DNA of 14,951 nucleotides from an uncultured Collinsella sp. (GCA_905197585.1 CAJJZO010000021.1:1-14951); one strand, 5' to 3'. Counted from the first letter of the stretch, positions 5,498 to 13,401 are shown. Program-made: numbers and translations. The notes: generated from the letters alone by a model not told the origin.

Positions 5498-6502
5498 CTA
5501 GCGTACATCGCGCACCGTATCGCCCTCGACGAGCACGCCCGGAAACAGCATGTGCTCCACACCGGGTTCAACGCCCTCGGCGCCGGCAATCTTGTCAACC
5601 GCCCACATGCCGACGCGCTTGTTGTCAAAGCGCACCGTGGTCAGGCGACAATCGGGCACGATATCGCCCAGGCTGTCATCAACACCCACCACGCTCACGT
5701 CCTGGGGCACGCACTTCCCGCGCGACTCGAGCCCACGGATGCAGCCATATGCCATGGCATCGTTGGAGGCATAAATGGCCGTGCAGGTCGGATCATCCGC
5801 AAGCGCCTGGCCGGCAGCATATCCACTCTGCGCCGTCCAGTCGCCACGCACGAGCTGCGGGAACTCAATGCCATGCGCACGCAATGTCTCACGCCAGCCT
5901 TCCTCGCGCCGCATGCCCGAAAGCGAGCGCTCGGGACACGAGATAAAGTGCACGGTCTTGTGCCCCTGCCCCAGCAAGTACTCGACCACTTGGCGCGAGC
6001 AATCGAACTGGTCGTTATCGACCGTTGAACAGAGCGGGTGCTCCAGCATGGTAACGAGCACCGTCTGCATACCGGGCAGCGGCTCAAAGGTGCCAAAGTC
6101 CGCCGGCATGCGGTTCATAATCACAACCATGCCGTCCACCGGCAGTGCGCTCATGCGCGACGATGCGCTCTCGAGGGTATACGGATGCCCGTCTACTTTA
6201 GTGAGGGTGATGGCATAGCCGTGCTTATCGGCCGCGGCGGCAAAGCCCTCCATACGGTCGAGATTGCCGGTGCCGGTAATGTTGAACATGGCGACGCCGA
6301 CGGTCTTAAACTTACCGCGACGCAGCGATCGACCGGCAAAATTGGGGCGATACCCCAGCTCGCGCATGGCGGCACGCACGCGTTCCTTGGTCTCGGGGCG
6401 CACGCTGGGCGAATCGTGAACGGTGCGCGAGACCGTCTGTTCCGAGACGCCCGCGAGACGCGCCACATCCTTAACGGATACCGATTTTTTAACAGCGGCC
6501 AT
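5498..6502 (-). CDS. LacI-family transcriptional regulator of module 1
   Basis: This 334-residue LacI/GalR-family protein probably represses the divergent lacE1-lacG1 genes until a sugar or sugar phosphate binds. The helix-turn-helix is at about 9-30 (VKDVARLAGVSEQTVSRTV), followed by the hinge region PNFAGRSL (53-60) and a periplasmic-binding-protein-like core with DGMVVIMN, STVDNDQ and VPQDVSVVGVDDS. The two specificity positions of the recognition helix are Glu-Gln, against Leu-Lys in the paralogue at 10322-11323. The ribosome binding site is weak (AGAAAGA), consistent with low expression of a repressor. It points away from lacE1 across a 357 bp gap holding paired operators and reads toward lacF. 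The effector cannot be told from sequence. Confidence 0.9.
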   Translation of the reverse strand: MAAVKKSVSVKDVARLAGVSEQTVSRTVHDSPSVRPETKERVRAAMRELGYRPNFAGRSLRRGKFKTVGVAMFNITGTGNLDRMEGFAAAADKHGYAITLTKVDGHPYTLESASSRMSALPVDGMVVIMNRMPADFGTFEPLPGMQTVLVTMLEHPLCSTVDNDQFDCSRQVVEYLLGQGHKTVHFISCPERSLSGMRREEGWRETLRAHGIEFPQLVRGDWTAQSGYAAGQALADDPTCTAIYASNDAMAYGCIRGLESRGKCVPQDVSVVGVDDSLGDIVPDCRLTTVRFDNKRVGMWAVDKIAGAEGVEPGVEHMLFPGVLVEGDTVRDVR

Positions 6503-6568
6503 AGGTCGATCTTTCTATGTCAACGATGCCATTGGTGACACCCTACGCAGTCATTTTTAACGCCTTCA

Positions 6569-6574
6569 AGTATA
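6569..6574 (-). promoter_or_regulatory. Candidate -10 box of lacI1
   Basis: TATACT on the minus strand matches the -10 consensus at 5 of 6 positions, about 67 bp ahead of the lacI1 start. A matching -35 box is not clear. Confidence 0.35.
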
Positions 6575-6659
6575 TCCAACGCCTCCCCCACCATACGCTC
6601 ACCACCCAAAACCTACCGTTCACCGACATTTTTGCTTCCCCGAACAGCTTTTGTCGACC

Positions 6660-6682
6660 AAATGTTAACGTTGCCATTGTGC
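6660..6682. promoter_or_regulatory. LacI-type operator O1 of module 1
   Basis: The core AATGTTAACGTTGCCATT is an imperfect palindrome centred on CG, as in LacI-family sites. Its reverse complement matches 6777-6799 at 21 of 23 positions. It lies nearer lacI1 and may support autoregulation or looping. Confidence 0.7.
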
Positions 6683-6776
6683 AAACACAGAGCCACCGGG
6701 CGGCTCAAACGTTTACGCGCAAGGAATCGACGGTCCACAGGCACAGGGGCCATCGGTTCGCGTCTTATTTTGTGTC

Positions 6777-6799
6777 GCAAAATGGCAACGTCAACATTT
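6777..6799. promoter_or_regulatory. LacI-type operator O2 of module 1
   Basis: The core AATGGCAACGTCAACATT is the inverted partner of O1, with centres 120 bp apart. It abuts the candidate lacE1 -35 box. A further half-site, CGTTGCCA at 6827-6834, follows just downstream of the candidate -10 box. Confidence 0.7.
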
Positions 6800-6826
6800 T
6801 GGCAACCAAACGTCAAAAGCTACCAT
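6799..6826 (+). promoter_or_regulatory. Candidate lacE1 promoter
   Basis: TTGGCA (6799-6804) and TACCAT (6821-6826) are separated by 16 bases, matching sigma-70 boxes at 5 and 4 of 6 positions. The predicted start near 6833 leaves a short leader containing the AGGAG site. Operator O2 touches its -35 side and a half-site covers its start region, the layout expected for repression. Confidence 0.4.
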
Positions 6827-6859
6827 CGTTGCCAACCCACCGACTCTTAGGAGCTTTGC

Positions 6860-8635
6860 ATGGAGCAACTCATCGCCATCATCGAAAAGGGGCAGCCCTT
6901 TTTCAACGCGATCGCCCGCAACAAGTACCTCAAGGCGATCCGCGACGGTTTTATCTCCGTCATCCCCATCATCATCTTCTCGTCCATCTTCTGCCTGGTA
7001 GCCTCGGTTCCCAATATCTGGGGTTTCTACTGGCCCGATGACATCAACAACGCCCTATGGAAGTGCTACAACTACTCCATGGGCATCCTGGCCATCGCCT
7101 GTGCCGCCACCACGGCCAAGCACTTCGCCGACGCTCAGAACCGCGATCTGCCCAAGAACAACCAGATCAACTTCATCTCGTGCATGTGCGCGGCCATCAT
7201 CGGCTTCTTGCTCCTTTCGAGCGACACGATCGCCACGGACGCTGCCAGCGGCTTCAACACCACCTACCTTGGTTCCAAAGGCCTGCTGACCGCCTTTATC
7301 GCTGCGTTTGTGACCGGCATCATCTACAAGTTCTTCATTAAGCGCAACATCACCGTCAAGATGCCCGAGCAGGTTCCGCCCAACATCTCGCAGACCTTTA
7401 AGGACATCATCCCCTTCTCCGTCTGCATCACCGTCTTCTGGGTCTTTGACATCGTCTTCCGTGCTGCCTTTGGCTTCTGCTTTGCCCAGGGCGTCATCCA
7501 GGTGTTCCAGCCGCTGTTCACCGCTGCCGACGGCTACATCGGCCTCGCTGTGATCTACGGCGCCATGAGCCTCTTCTGGTTCGTCGGTGTCCACGGCCCC
7601 TCGATCGTCGAGCCTGCCATTGCCGCCGCCCTCGTTGCCAACATGACCGACAACCTGGCTGCTTACCAGGCCGGCCAGCACGCCTCCGCTGTCCTGACGC
7701 AGGGCGCCCAGTACTTCGTCGTCTGCATGGGCGGCACCGGCGCCACGCTCGTCCTCGTCTTTATGTTCTGCTTCCTGGCCAAGTCTCAGGAGATGCGCGC
7801 CGTCGGTAAGGCCTCCATCGTCCCGGTCTGCTTCGCCGTCAACGAGCCGCTGCTGTTCGCCGCACCCATCGTGCTCAACCCCGTCTTCTTTGTCCCGTTT
7901 GTCTTTGCCCCGATCGCCAACGTCTGGATCCTCAAGGTCTTTATCGACTTCCTGGGCATGAACGGCTTTATGTACACCCTGCCTTGGACCGTCCCCGGCC
8001 CCATCGGCACCATCATGGGTCTGGGCTTCCAGCCGCTCGCCTTTGTGATGCTCGCCCTTATCCTGGTCGTCGACTTCGTTCTGTACTATCCGTTCTTCCG
8101 TGCCTATGACGCCCAGAAGTGCGCCGAGGAGGCCGAGATCTCCCAGGAGGAGCTCGCCGCCAAGAACGCCGAGAAGGCCGCCAAGCTCAACGATGCCTTC
8201 CAGGGCAAGGCTGACGCCAAGAGCGTTGCCGCCGGCGCTGCTGCCGAGGCCGTGAAGGCCGACTCCCCCGCCGCTTCCGCAGCACCCGCTGCCGAGACAA
8301 CGACCGCCAGCGACCTCAACGGCAAGCGCGTGCTCGTGCTCTGCCAGGGCGGCGGAACCTCGGGCCTGCTCGCCAACGCGCTGGCCAAGGCCGCCAAGGA
8401 GCGCGGCATTAACCTCGAGACCGCTGCCGAGGCCTATGGCAACCACGTTGACATGCTTCCCGACTTTGACCTGGTCGTCCTGGCCCCGCAGGCCGCAAGC
8501 TACCTGGCCGACCTGCAGAAGGACTGTGAGCGCGTGGGCAACAAGTGCGTCGCCTGCCGTGGCAAGCAGTACATCGAGCTCTCCCAGAACGGCGACAAGT
8601 CTCTCGCCTTCGTGAGTGAGCAACTTTCGAAGTAA
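6860..8635 (+). CDS. lacE: PTS lactose-family EIIBC permease, copy 1
   Basis: This 591-residue membrane permease couples import of a galactoside to phosphorylation at C6 of the galactosyl unit. The IIC domain spans about 1-415 with many hydrophobic helices; the VGVHGPS motif carries His245 and VNEPLLF carries Glu329, the pair that binds and helps phosphorylate sugar in this fold. A charged, Ala-rich linker (about 416-487) joins it to the IIB domain (488-591), where VLVLCQGGGTSG places the phospho-cysteine at Cys495. The linker makes it slightly longer than typical LacE (about 570). AGGAG lies six bases before the ATG. It is followed by lacG1 after 66 bp. Lactose is the best guess for the substrate given LacG and LacAB; a cellobiose-type substrate is less likely. 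Confidence 0.92.
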   Translation: MEQLIAIIEKGQPFFNAIARNKYLKAIRDGFISVIPIIIFSSIFCLVASVPNIWGFYWPDDINNALWKCYNYSMGILAIACAATTAKHFADAQNRDLPKNNQINFISCMCAAIIGFLLLSSDTIATDAASGFNTTYLGSKGLLTAFIAAFVTGIIYKFFIKRNITVKMPEQVPPNISQTFKDIIPFSVCITVFWVFDIVFRAAFGFCFAQGVIQVFQPLFTAADGYIGLAVIYGAMSLFWFVGVHGPSIVEPAIAAALVANMTDNLAAYQAGQHASAVLTQGAQYFVVCMGGTGATLVLVFMFCFLAKSQEMRAVGKASIVPVCFAVNEPLLFAAPIVLNPVFFVPFVFAPIANVWILKVFIDFLGMNGFMYTLPWTVPGPIGTIMGLGFQPLAFVMLALILVVDFVLYYPFFRAYDAQKCAEEAEISQEELAAKNAEKAAKLNDAFQGKADAKSVAAGAAAEAVKADSPAASAAPAAETTTASDLNGKRVLVLCQGGGTSGLLANALAKAAKERGINLETAAEAYGNHVDMLPDFDLVVLAPQAASYLADLQKDCERVGNKCVACRGKQYIELSQNGDKSLAFVSEQLSK

Positions 8636-8644
8636 GTAACGCCC

Positions 8645-8678
8645 AGGGCCAGCCGACCATCCAAGACCGGCTGGCCCT
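8645..8678 (+). other. Stem-loop in the lacE1-lacG1 gap
   Basis: AGGGCCAGCCG (8645-8655) and CGGCTGGCCCT (8668-8678) form a perfect 11-bp stem with a 12-base loop. No U-run follows, so it is more likely an mRNA processing or stability structure, or a partial attenuator, than a terminator. A stem of the same layout lies in the lacE2-lacG2 gap. Confidence 0.6.
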
Positions 8679-8701
8679 TCGATTTAGACGATTGGATCAT
8701 C

Positions 8702-10141
8702 ATGTCCGTTAAGCCTGCTCGCGGCACCAACCCGCCCGCGCAGTTTCCCGAGGACTTTGTCGTTGGCGGCGCCACCGCTGCCTACCAGGTAGAGGGCGAG
8801 ACCCGCACTCACGGTAAGGGCAAGGTTGCCTGGGACGACTTCCTGGAGGCCCAGGGCCGCTTCTCCCCCGATCCCGCTTCCGACTTCTACAACCAGTACC
8901 CCGTCGATCTGGAGCTGTGCGAGGAGTTTGGCATCAACGGCATTCGCCTCTCCATCGCCTGGAGCCGCATCTTCCCCAACGGTACCGGCGAAATCAACCC
9001 CGAGGGCGTCCAGTTCTACCACGACCTTTTCGCCGAGTGCCACAAGCACCACGTTGAGCCGTTCGTCACGCTGCATCACTTCGACACGCCGCTGACCCTC
9101 TTTGAGAAGGGCGACTTCCTCAACCGCGAGACCATCGACGCCTTTGTGGACTTTGCCACCTTCTGCTTTAAAGAGTACGCCGACCAGGTGACCTACTGGT
9201 TCACCTTTAACGAGATCTGGGCCGACGCCTCCAACACCTACATCGAGGGCACCTTCCCCGGCGGTGTTAAGGCACATCTGGCAGAGGCCTTCCAGTGCGA
9301 GCACAACATGATGCTCGCCCACGCCAAGGCAGTACTGGCCTTCCACAACGGCGGTTTTAAGGGCAAGATCGGCGTCATCCAGTCGTTGGAGTTTAAGTAT
9401 CCGCTCAACGAGAACGACCCCGCCGACATCAAGGCCGCCAACAACGAGCACGTGCTGCAGAACCAGTTTCTGCTCGACGCCACCTTCCGCGGCGACTATG
9501 CCCCCGACACCCTCGAGTGCGCCAACCGCCTGGCTGCCGTCTCGGGCGGCACCATCGAGATCCTGGACGAGGACCTCGAGATTATGCGCGAGGCCGCGCT
9601 CTACAACGACTACCTGGGCGTTAACAACTACCAGTGCCGTTTCTTGAAGGCTTACGATGGCGAGAACGACCTGCACCACAACGGTACGGGCGAGAAGGGC
9701 ACCGGCCGCTGGCGCGTCAAGGGCATTGGCGAGCACGTGAACAAGCCTGGCATCCCCACCACCGACTGGGACTGGATCATCTATCCCGAGGGCCTGTTCG
9801 ATTTGCTCGTCTACATTAAGCAGCGCTATCCCAACTACAAGCAGATCTTCATCACCGAGAACGGCATGGGCTACAAGGACCCCTACAAGGACGGTTTTGT
9901 GGACGACCAGCCGCGCATCGACTATATCGAGCAGCACCTGCGCTGGTTGCTCAAGGCCATGGAGGTGGGCGTCAACGTGGGCGGCTACTTCCTGTGGAGC
10001 CTGCAAGATCAGTTCTCCTGGACTAACGGATACAACAAGCGTTACGGCTTCTTCTACGTTGACTTTGAAACCCAGAAGCGCACGCCCAAGGCAAGCGCAT
10101 ACTGGTATAAGCACGTGGCGCAGACCCGTCGTCTGGACTAG
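8702..10141 (+). CDS. lacG: 6-phospho-beta-galactosidase, copy 1 (GH1)
   Basis: This 479-residue cytoplasmic glycoside hydrolase family 1 enzyme splits phosphorylated lactose to galactose 6-phosphate and glucose. The acid/base glutamate is Glu171 in TFNEI and the nucleophile is Glu386 in ITENGMG. SWTNGYNKRYG contains Ser439, Lys446 and Tyr448, which match the phosphate-binding triad of 6-phospho-glycosidases, and Trp440, the position that favours galactosides over glucosides in this family. LHHFDTP lies at 124-130. No strong ribosome binding site precedes the ATG (only GGAT), unlike the copy-2 gene, and its N-terminus is about seven residues longer than that of copy 2. It is cotranscribed with lacE1 and followed by a strong terminator. 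Confidence 0.93.
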   Translation: MSVKPARGTNPPAQFPEDFVVGGATAAYQVEGETRTHGKGKVAWDDFLEAQGRFSPDPASDFYNQYPVDLELCEEFGINGIRLSIAWSRIFPNGTGEINPEGVQFYHDLFAECHKHHVEPFVTLHHFDTPLTLFEKGDFLNRETIDAFVDFATFCFKEYADQVTYWFTFNEIWADASNTYIEGTFPGGVKAHLAEAFQCEHNMMLAHAKAVLAFHNGGFKGKIGVIQSLEFKYPLNENDPADIKAANNEHVLQNQFLLDATFRGDYAPDTLECANRLAAVSGGTIEILDEDLEIMREAALYNDYLGVNNYQCRFLKAYDGENDLHHNGTGEKGTGRWRVKGIGEHVNKPGIPTTDWDWIIYPEGLFDLLVYIKQRYPNYKQIFITENGMGYKDPYKDGFVDDQPRIDYIEQHLRWLLKAMEVGVNVGGYFLWSLQDQFSWTNGYNKRYGFFYVDFETQKRTPKASAYWYKHVAQTRRLD

Positions 10142-10186
10142 TGACTGGCGGGGTTGCCCGCTCACATAACCTGTCCCCATTTCTCA

Positions 10187-10230
10187 GCCGGGGGCGGCAC
10201 GTCACACGGCGCGCCGCCCCCGGCGTTTTT
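10187..10230 (+). terminator. Intrinsic terminator of lacE1-lacG1
   Basis: GCCGGGGGCGGC (10187-10198) pairs perfectly with GCCGCCCCCGGC (10213-10224) around a 14-base loop, followed by G and five T bases. It ends module 1. Confidence 0.92.
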
Positions 10231-10250
10231 AGGCGGTTCGGGGGCCGCTT

Positions 10251-10307
10251 GTCTCAATCTGTAACATTTGGCCGAGATTTTGGGTCCTAACTGTTACAGA
10301 TTGAGAC
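10251..10307. repeat. Long perfect inverted repeat between modules 1 and 2
   Basis: GTCTCAATCTGTAACA (10251-10266) and TGTTACAGATTGAGAC (10292-10307) are perfect 16-bp arms around a 25-base spacer. It lies between convergent lacG1 and lacI2, 14 bp past the lacI2 stop codon. No T-run follows on either strand, so a standard terminator is unlikely. It is AT-richer than its surroundings and resembles a dispersed palindromic element, or it may support weak termination of lacI2. Confidence 0.75.
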
Positions 10308-10321
10308 GAACGAATCCGAAC

Positions 10322-11323
10322 CTACGCCCGCAAGTCCTTTACGCTGGAACGCTCGACCAACACGCCCGAGACGAGCGTACGGCTTCTGGAGCTCGGAGCT
10401 TCCAGACCCGCGACGACCTCGTTGAGCGCACGGACGCCCAGCTCGCGGTGGCGAAACTTCACCGACGTCAGAATCGAGTTGGGAATCGTCTTGTAGAGTT
10501 CGTCGTCAAAGCCGATCACGGACACGTCGTCGGGCACCCTGAGCCCTCTGTCACGCAGAGCCATCATCACGCCGTTGGCCATGCAGTCGTTAGCAGCGAG
10601 GACCGCCGTGCAAGCGGGTTTATCGGCAAGCACAAGGCCCGCGGCATAGCCGCTATCCGCATTCCAATCGCCTTGCAGAGGCTCGGGCGGCTCAATGCCA
10701 CGCGTCTCGAGCGCCGCACGCCAACCTTTCATACGGCACTGGCTCGACAGTGACTCTTTCTTACCAGAGACGAAGTACACGTTCTTGTGACCGTGGTCCA
10801 AAAAGTACTCGCACGCCATATGCGCGCCGCCCTCTTGGTCGTCACTGACGGTGGAGCAGGTAGGATGCTCCATCGGTGTGATGATCACGGTCTTGAGGTC
10901 CTTTGGCGCCTCGAACGTATCGAAGTCGTCGACCATCTGACGCAAGTTGAAGATCATGCCATCGACGGGCAGCTGCGACATCCTGCGCGCTGCATCGGCG
11001 AGGGTCATCTTCTCCCCTGCCCGCTTCTTGATCATCGTGAGCGCAAAGCCTCGCTCCTCAGCAGCATCGGCGATACCGTCAATCATGTCCACGTTGCCGC
11101 CCGACAAGTGGAACAGCACCACGCCGATGCACCCGTAACGGCCCAACTTGAGTGAACGCGCGGCAAAGTTCGCCCGGAACCCAAGCGCTTCCATGGCAGC
11201 TTGGACCCTATCTCGTGTCGACTCTCGCACGCTATCGGGCTCGTTGATCACACGCGACACCGTCTTGAGAGAAACACCCGCGGCAATCGCCACATCGTTC
11301 ATTGAGACATTTTTCTTGTCCAT
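10322..11323 (-). CDS. LacI-family transcriptional regulator of module 2
   Basis: This 333-residue LacI/GalR-family regulator is a paralogue of the one at 5498-6502. The helix-turn-helix is at about 6-27 (MNDVAIAAGVSLKTVSRVI), then ANFAARSL as hinge, and a sugar-binding core with LPVDGMIFN, STVSDDQ, GDWNADSGYAAG and VPDDVSVIGFDDE. The last three blocks are shared with the module 1 regulator. The specificity positions of the recognition helix are Leu-Lys. A reading from 11401 is longer, but the ATG at 11321-11323 is preferred: it gives nearly the same length as the paralogue and puts MDKKNVSMNDVA at the usual distance from the helix-turn-helix, with GGAGAAG upstream, although 11 bases away. 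It is divergent from lacE2, which it probably represses. Confidence 0.9.
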   Translation of the reverse strand: MDKKNVSMNDVAIAAGVSLKTVSRVINEPDSVRESTRDRVQAAMEALGFRANFAARSLKLGRYGCIGVVLFHLSGGNVDMIDGIADAAEERGFALTMIKKRAGEKMTLADAARRMSQLPVDGMIFNLRQMVDDFDTFEAPKDLKTVIITPMEHPTCSTVSDDQEGGAHMACEYFLDHGHKNVYFVSGKKESLSSQCRMKGWRAALETRGIEPPEPLQGDWNADSGYAAGLVLADKPACTAVLAANDCMANGVMMALRDRGLRVPDDVSVIGFDDELYKTIPNSILTSVKFRHRELGVRALNEVVAGLEAPSSRSRTLVSGVLVERSSVKDLRA

Positions 11324-11405
11324 CGTTGCCACTACTTCTCCAGTCGGTTTTGCATCGCTTGTTTTTTGCGTTCTAGCATACACTACCTGCCCGACTGACA
11401 AATCA

Positions 11406-11432
11406 ACCGTTTACCGGACAATATCGACCGCT
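11406..11432. promoter_or_regulatory. Degenerate copy of the shared 27-bp element
   Basis: ACCGTTTACCG, eight bases, then CGACCGCT matches the element at 3561-3587 at 15 of the 19 arm positions, with identical spacing and the same strand. The ACCGTT/ACCGCT half-sites again start 21 bp apart. It lies nearer lacI2 than lacE2. Confidence 0.4.
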
Positions 11433-11469
11433 CACCCGTATATCATTGTTGCTCTTCCAAAAATGTCTT

Positions 11470-11480
11470 ACGTTGTCATT
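11470..11480. promoter_or_regulatory. LacI-type half-site near the module 2 operator
   Basis: ACGTTGTCATT repeats ten of the eleven bases of the right half of the palindrome at 11483-11506, with its CG centre 23 bp away. The left half is not conserved, so binding would be weak or cooperative. Confidence 0.4.
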
Positions 11481-11482
11481 AA

Positions 11483-11506
11483 CGAAATGACAACGTTGTC
11501 ATTTCG
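11483..11506. promoter_or_regulatory. Perfect 24-bp palindrome, LacI-type operator of module 2
   Basis: Every base of this 24-bp site pairs across the central CG; the inner 14 bases are TGACAACGTTGTCA. It has the form of a LacI-family operator and shares the core CAACGTT with the module 1 operators while differing in the flanking GAC/GTC. It covers a candidate lacE2 -35 box. Confidence 0.8.
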
Positions 11507-11524
11507 CAATGCCTTCCTTAAGCA
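11496..11524 (+). promoter_or_regulatory. Candidate lacE2 promoter
   Basis: TTGTCA (11496-11501, 5 of 6 to the -35 consensus) lies in the right arm of the palindrome. TAAGCA follows after 17 bases (11519-11524) as a weak -10 box. The overlap with the operator supports repression by LacI2; the -10 match is poor. Confidence 0.3.
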
Positions 11525-11607
11525 GGAAGGTTTCCGGGCAGTCCTGACCATCCATCGACGACCAGTTCCATCCACATGCATCGCGCATCAAGCAGCAAAG
11601 GAGCTCT

Positions 11608-13386
11608 ATGGACGCCATCGTAAAGATGCTCGAAAAGCATCAACCGTTCTTTGAGAAGATCTCGAGGAACATCTACCTCCAGGCCATTAAGGACGGATTC
11701 CTTGGGTGCATGCCCATCGTCCTCACCTCTTCGATTTTCCTGCTCATCGCCACGCTCCCCGGCGTCGTTGGCGTCACGCTGCCCCAGCCGCTCATCGACT
11801 GGTGCAACAAGCTCTACAACTTCACCATGGGCGTCATGGGCATCATGGTTGCCGGCACCACCGCCAAGAACTTTACGGCATCCATGAACCGTCGTATGCC
11901 CGCCGGCAAGGTGCTCAACGACGGCTCCACCATGGTTGCTGCCCAGTGCAGCATGCTTTTGCTCGCTGTTACGCAGTTCACCACCAAGTTCGACGGCTCC
12001 GAGCTTTCGGTCTTCGATTGCACCAGCATGGGTACGCGCGGTCTGTTCTCGGCCTATATCGCCGCGTTCATTACCGTGTGGGTCTACAAATTCTGCGTCT
12101 CGCGCGATCTGACCATTAAGCTGCCCAAGGAGGTCCCGGGCGCCATCGCTCAGAACTTCCGCGACATCATCCCCTTTGGCGGCGCCGTCATCATCTGCGG
12201 CATCATCGATGTGGTTGTGCGCAACCTCATGGGCGTTCCGTTCTCCGAGCTGCTTATCAAACTGCTCTCCCCGCTCTTTACCGCTGCAGAAACCTATCCT
12301 GGCCTTATCCTTATCCAGGCAGCCACCGCGTTCTTCTGGTTCATCGGCGTCCACGGCCCCTCGATTGTCCAGCCGGGCATCGACCCCATCCGTCTTGCCA
12401 ACCAGGCCGAGAACCTGCAGGTTCTGCTGGCCGGTGGCCACCCCGCCCACTCCCTCACCTTTAACATGTCGCTCGTGGGTGAGTTCGGCGGCACCGGCGC
12501 CACGTTCATCGTGCCGCTTCTGCTGATTCTCTTTATGAAGTCCAAGCAGCTCAAAGCCGTCGGTAAGGCCTCGATTGTTCCTGTTGCCTTCGCTGTCAAC
12601 GAGCCGCTGCTCTTTGGCGCGCCCATGATCCTCAACCCCTACATGCTCATCCCCTTTGTTGCCGCCGGCTGCGTCAACGTGAGTGTTGCCAAGTTCTTTA
12701 TCGATAACGTGGGCATGAACGGCTTCTCCTTCGTGGTGCCTTGGGCCACCCCCGCCCCCATCGGCATTTTCATCACCACGAACTTCCAGCTTATCGCCTT
12801 GGTATTTGTCGCGATCATCATCTTGCTGGACGCCATCATCTACCTGCCGTTCTTGAAGGCATACGATAAGCTGCTCTGCGACCAGGAAGCCGAGCGCGCC
12901 GCCGAGCTGGGTCTCGAGTCCGATGGTGCTGCTTCCATCGCCGCCAACGCCTCTGCGCCCGCCGTCGAGCAGACTACCGCTTCCGTCGAGCCGACCGCCG
13001 CTGCCGTCAACAGCGAGCCTGTCGCCGATCAGCCCGAGCCCGCCGCCGACGCATCCGCTAAGAAGGATGTCGACGGTCTGAAGGTCCTCGTCCTGTGCGC
13101 CGGCGCCGGCACCTCTGCCATGCTTGCCAACGCCATCAAGGAAGGTGCTGCGCAGACCGGAGAGAACATCGCTTCCTCTGCAGGCGCCTATGGTCAGCAC
13201 ACTGCCATCATGGATCAGTATGACGTTATCGTGCTTGCCCCGCAGGTCCGCAGCTACTACAACGACATGAAGGCCGACACCGATCGCCTGGGCATTAAGC
13301 TGCTCGCCCCGCGCGGCAAGGAATATATCGACCTTACTCGCGACCCCGCTGGCGCCATCAAGTGGCTCCGCGAGAACCTCGACTAG
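11608..13386 (+). CDS. lacE: PTS lactose-family EIIBC permease, copy 2
   Basis: This 592-residue EIIBC permease is a paralogue of the gene at 6860-8635. The IIC membrane domain covers about 1-418, with His249 in IGVHGPS and Glu332 in VNEPLLF. An Ala/Glu/Pro-rich linker runs from about 425 to 488, and the IIB domain follows with VLVLCAGAGTSAM and phospho-Cys497. The two permeases keep all functional motifs but differ considerably elsewhere, for example at about 50-70 and 95-140, so their substrate preference may differ; copy 2 has the more usual IIB loop CAGAGTS against CQGGGTS in copy 1. AGGAG precedes the ATG by four bases. It heads the lacE2-lacG2 unit and lacks its own EIIA gene. Confidence 0.92.
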   Translation: MDAIVKMLEKHQPFFEKISRNIYLQAIKDGFLGCMPIVLTSSIFLLIATLPGVVGVTLPQPLIDWCNKLYNFTMGVMGIMVAGTTAKNFTASMNRRMPAGKVLNDGSTMVAAQCSMLLLAVTQFTTKFDGSELSVFDCTSMGTRGLFSAYIAAFITVWVYKFCVSRDLTIKLPKEVPGAIAQNFRDIIPFGGAVIICGIIDVVVRNLMGVPFSELLIKLLSPLFTAAETYPGLILIQAATAFFWFIGVHGPSIVQPGIDPIRLANQAENLQVLLAGGHPAHSLTFNMSLVGEFGGTGATFIVPLLLILFMKSKQLKAVGKASIVPVAFAVNEPLLFGAPMILNPYMLIPFVAAGCVNVSVAKFFIDNVGMNGFSFVVPWATPAPIGIFITTNFQLIALVFVAIIILLDAIIYLPFLKAYDKLLCDQEAERAAELGLESDGAASIAANASAPAVEQTTASVEPTAAAVNSEPVADQPEPAADASAKKDVDGLKVLVLCAGAGTSAMLANAIKEGAAQTGENIASSAGAYGQHTAIMDQYDVIVLAPQVRSYYNDMKADTDRLGIKLLAPRGKEYIDLTRDPAGAIKWLRENLD

Positions 13387-13401
13387 CTTCCTCCCTCTGT
13401 T

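Larger units (their letters stand above)
6503..6859. promoter_or_regulatory. Divergent control region lacI1 / lacE1
   Basis: This 357 bp gap carries no gene. It holds the candidate lacI1 -10 box (6569-6574), an ACCGTTCAC half-element (6615-6623) like the first arm of the shared 27-bp element, two near-identical LacI-type operators, and a candidate lacE1 promoter close to the lacE1 ribosome binding site AGGAG (6849-6853). Confidence 0.7.
11324..11607. promoter_or_regulatory. Divergent control region lacI2 / lacE2
   Basis: This 284 bp gap contains no gene. It has a degenerate copy of the shared 27-bp element (11406-11432), a LacI half-site, a perfect 24-bp palindrome and a candidate lacE2 promoter. 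A small hairpin, CCTTCC (11512-11517) with GGAAGG (11525-11530), lies near the probable lacE2 mRNA start. The lacE2 ribosome binding site AGGAG is at 11599-11603. Confidence 0.65.

Noticed and set aside
7055..8623. A 522-codon minus-strand open frame opposite lacE1
   Set aside because: It has the same reverse-codon composition and lies fully inside a well supported gene.
8684..10180. A 498-codon minus-strand open frame opposite lacG1, with a similar 518-codon frame at 13358-14914 opposite lacG2
   Set aside because: Their mutual similarity follows from the similarity of the two lacG genes on the other strand; no independent coding evidence or ribosome site.
10251..10307. Reading the long inverted repeat as an intrinsic terminator
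   Set aside because: The 25-base loop and the lack of a T-run on either strand do not fit; it is listed as a repeat instead.
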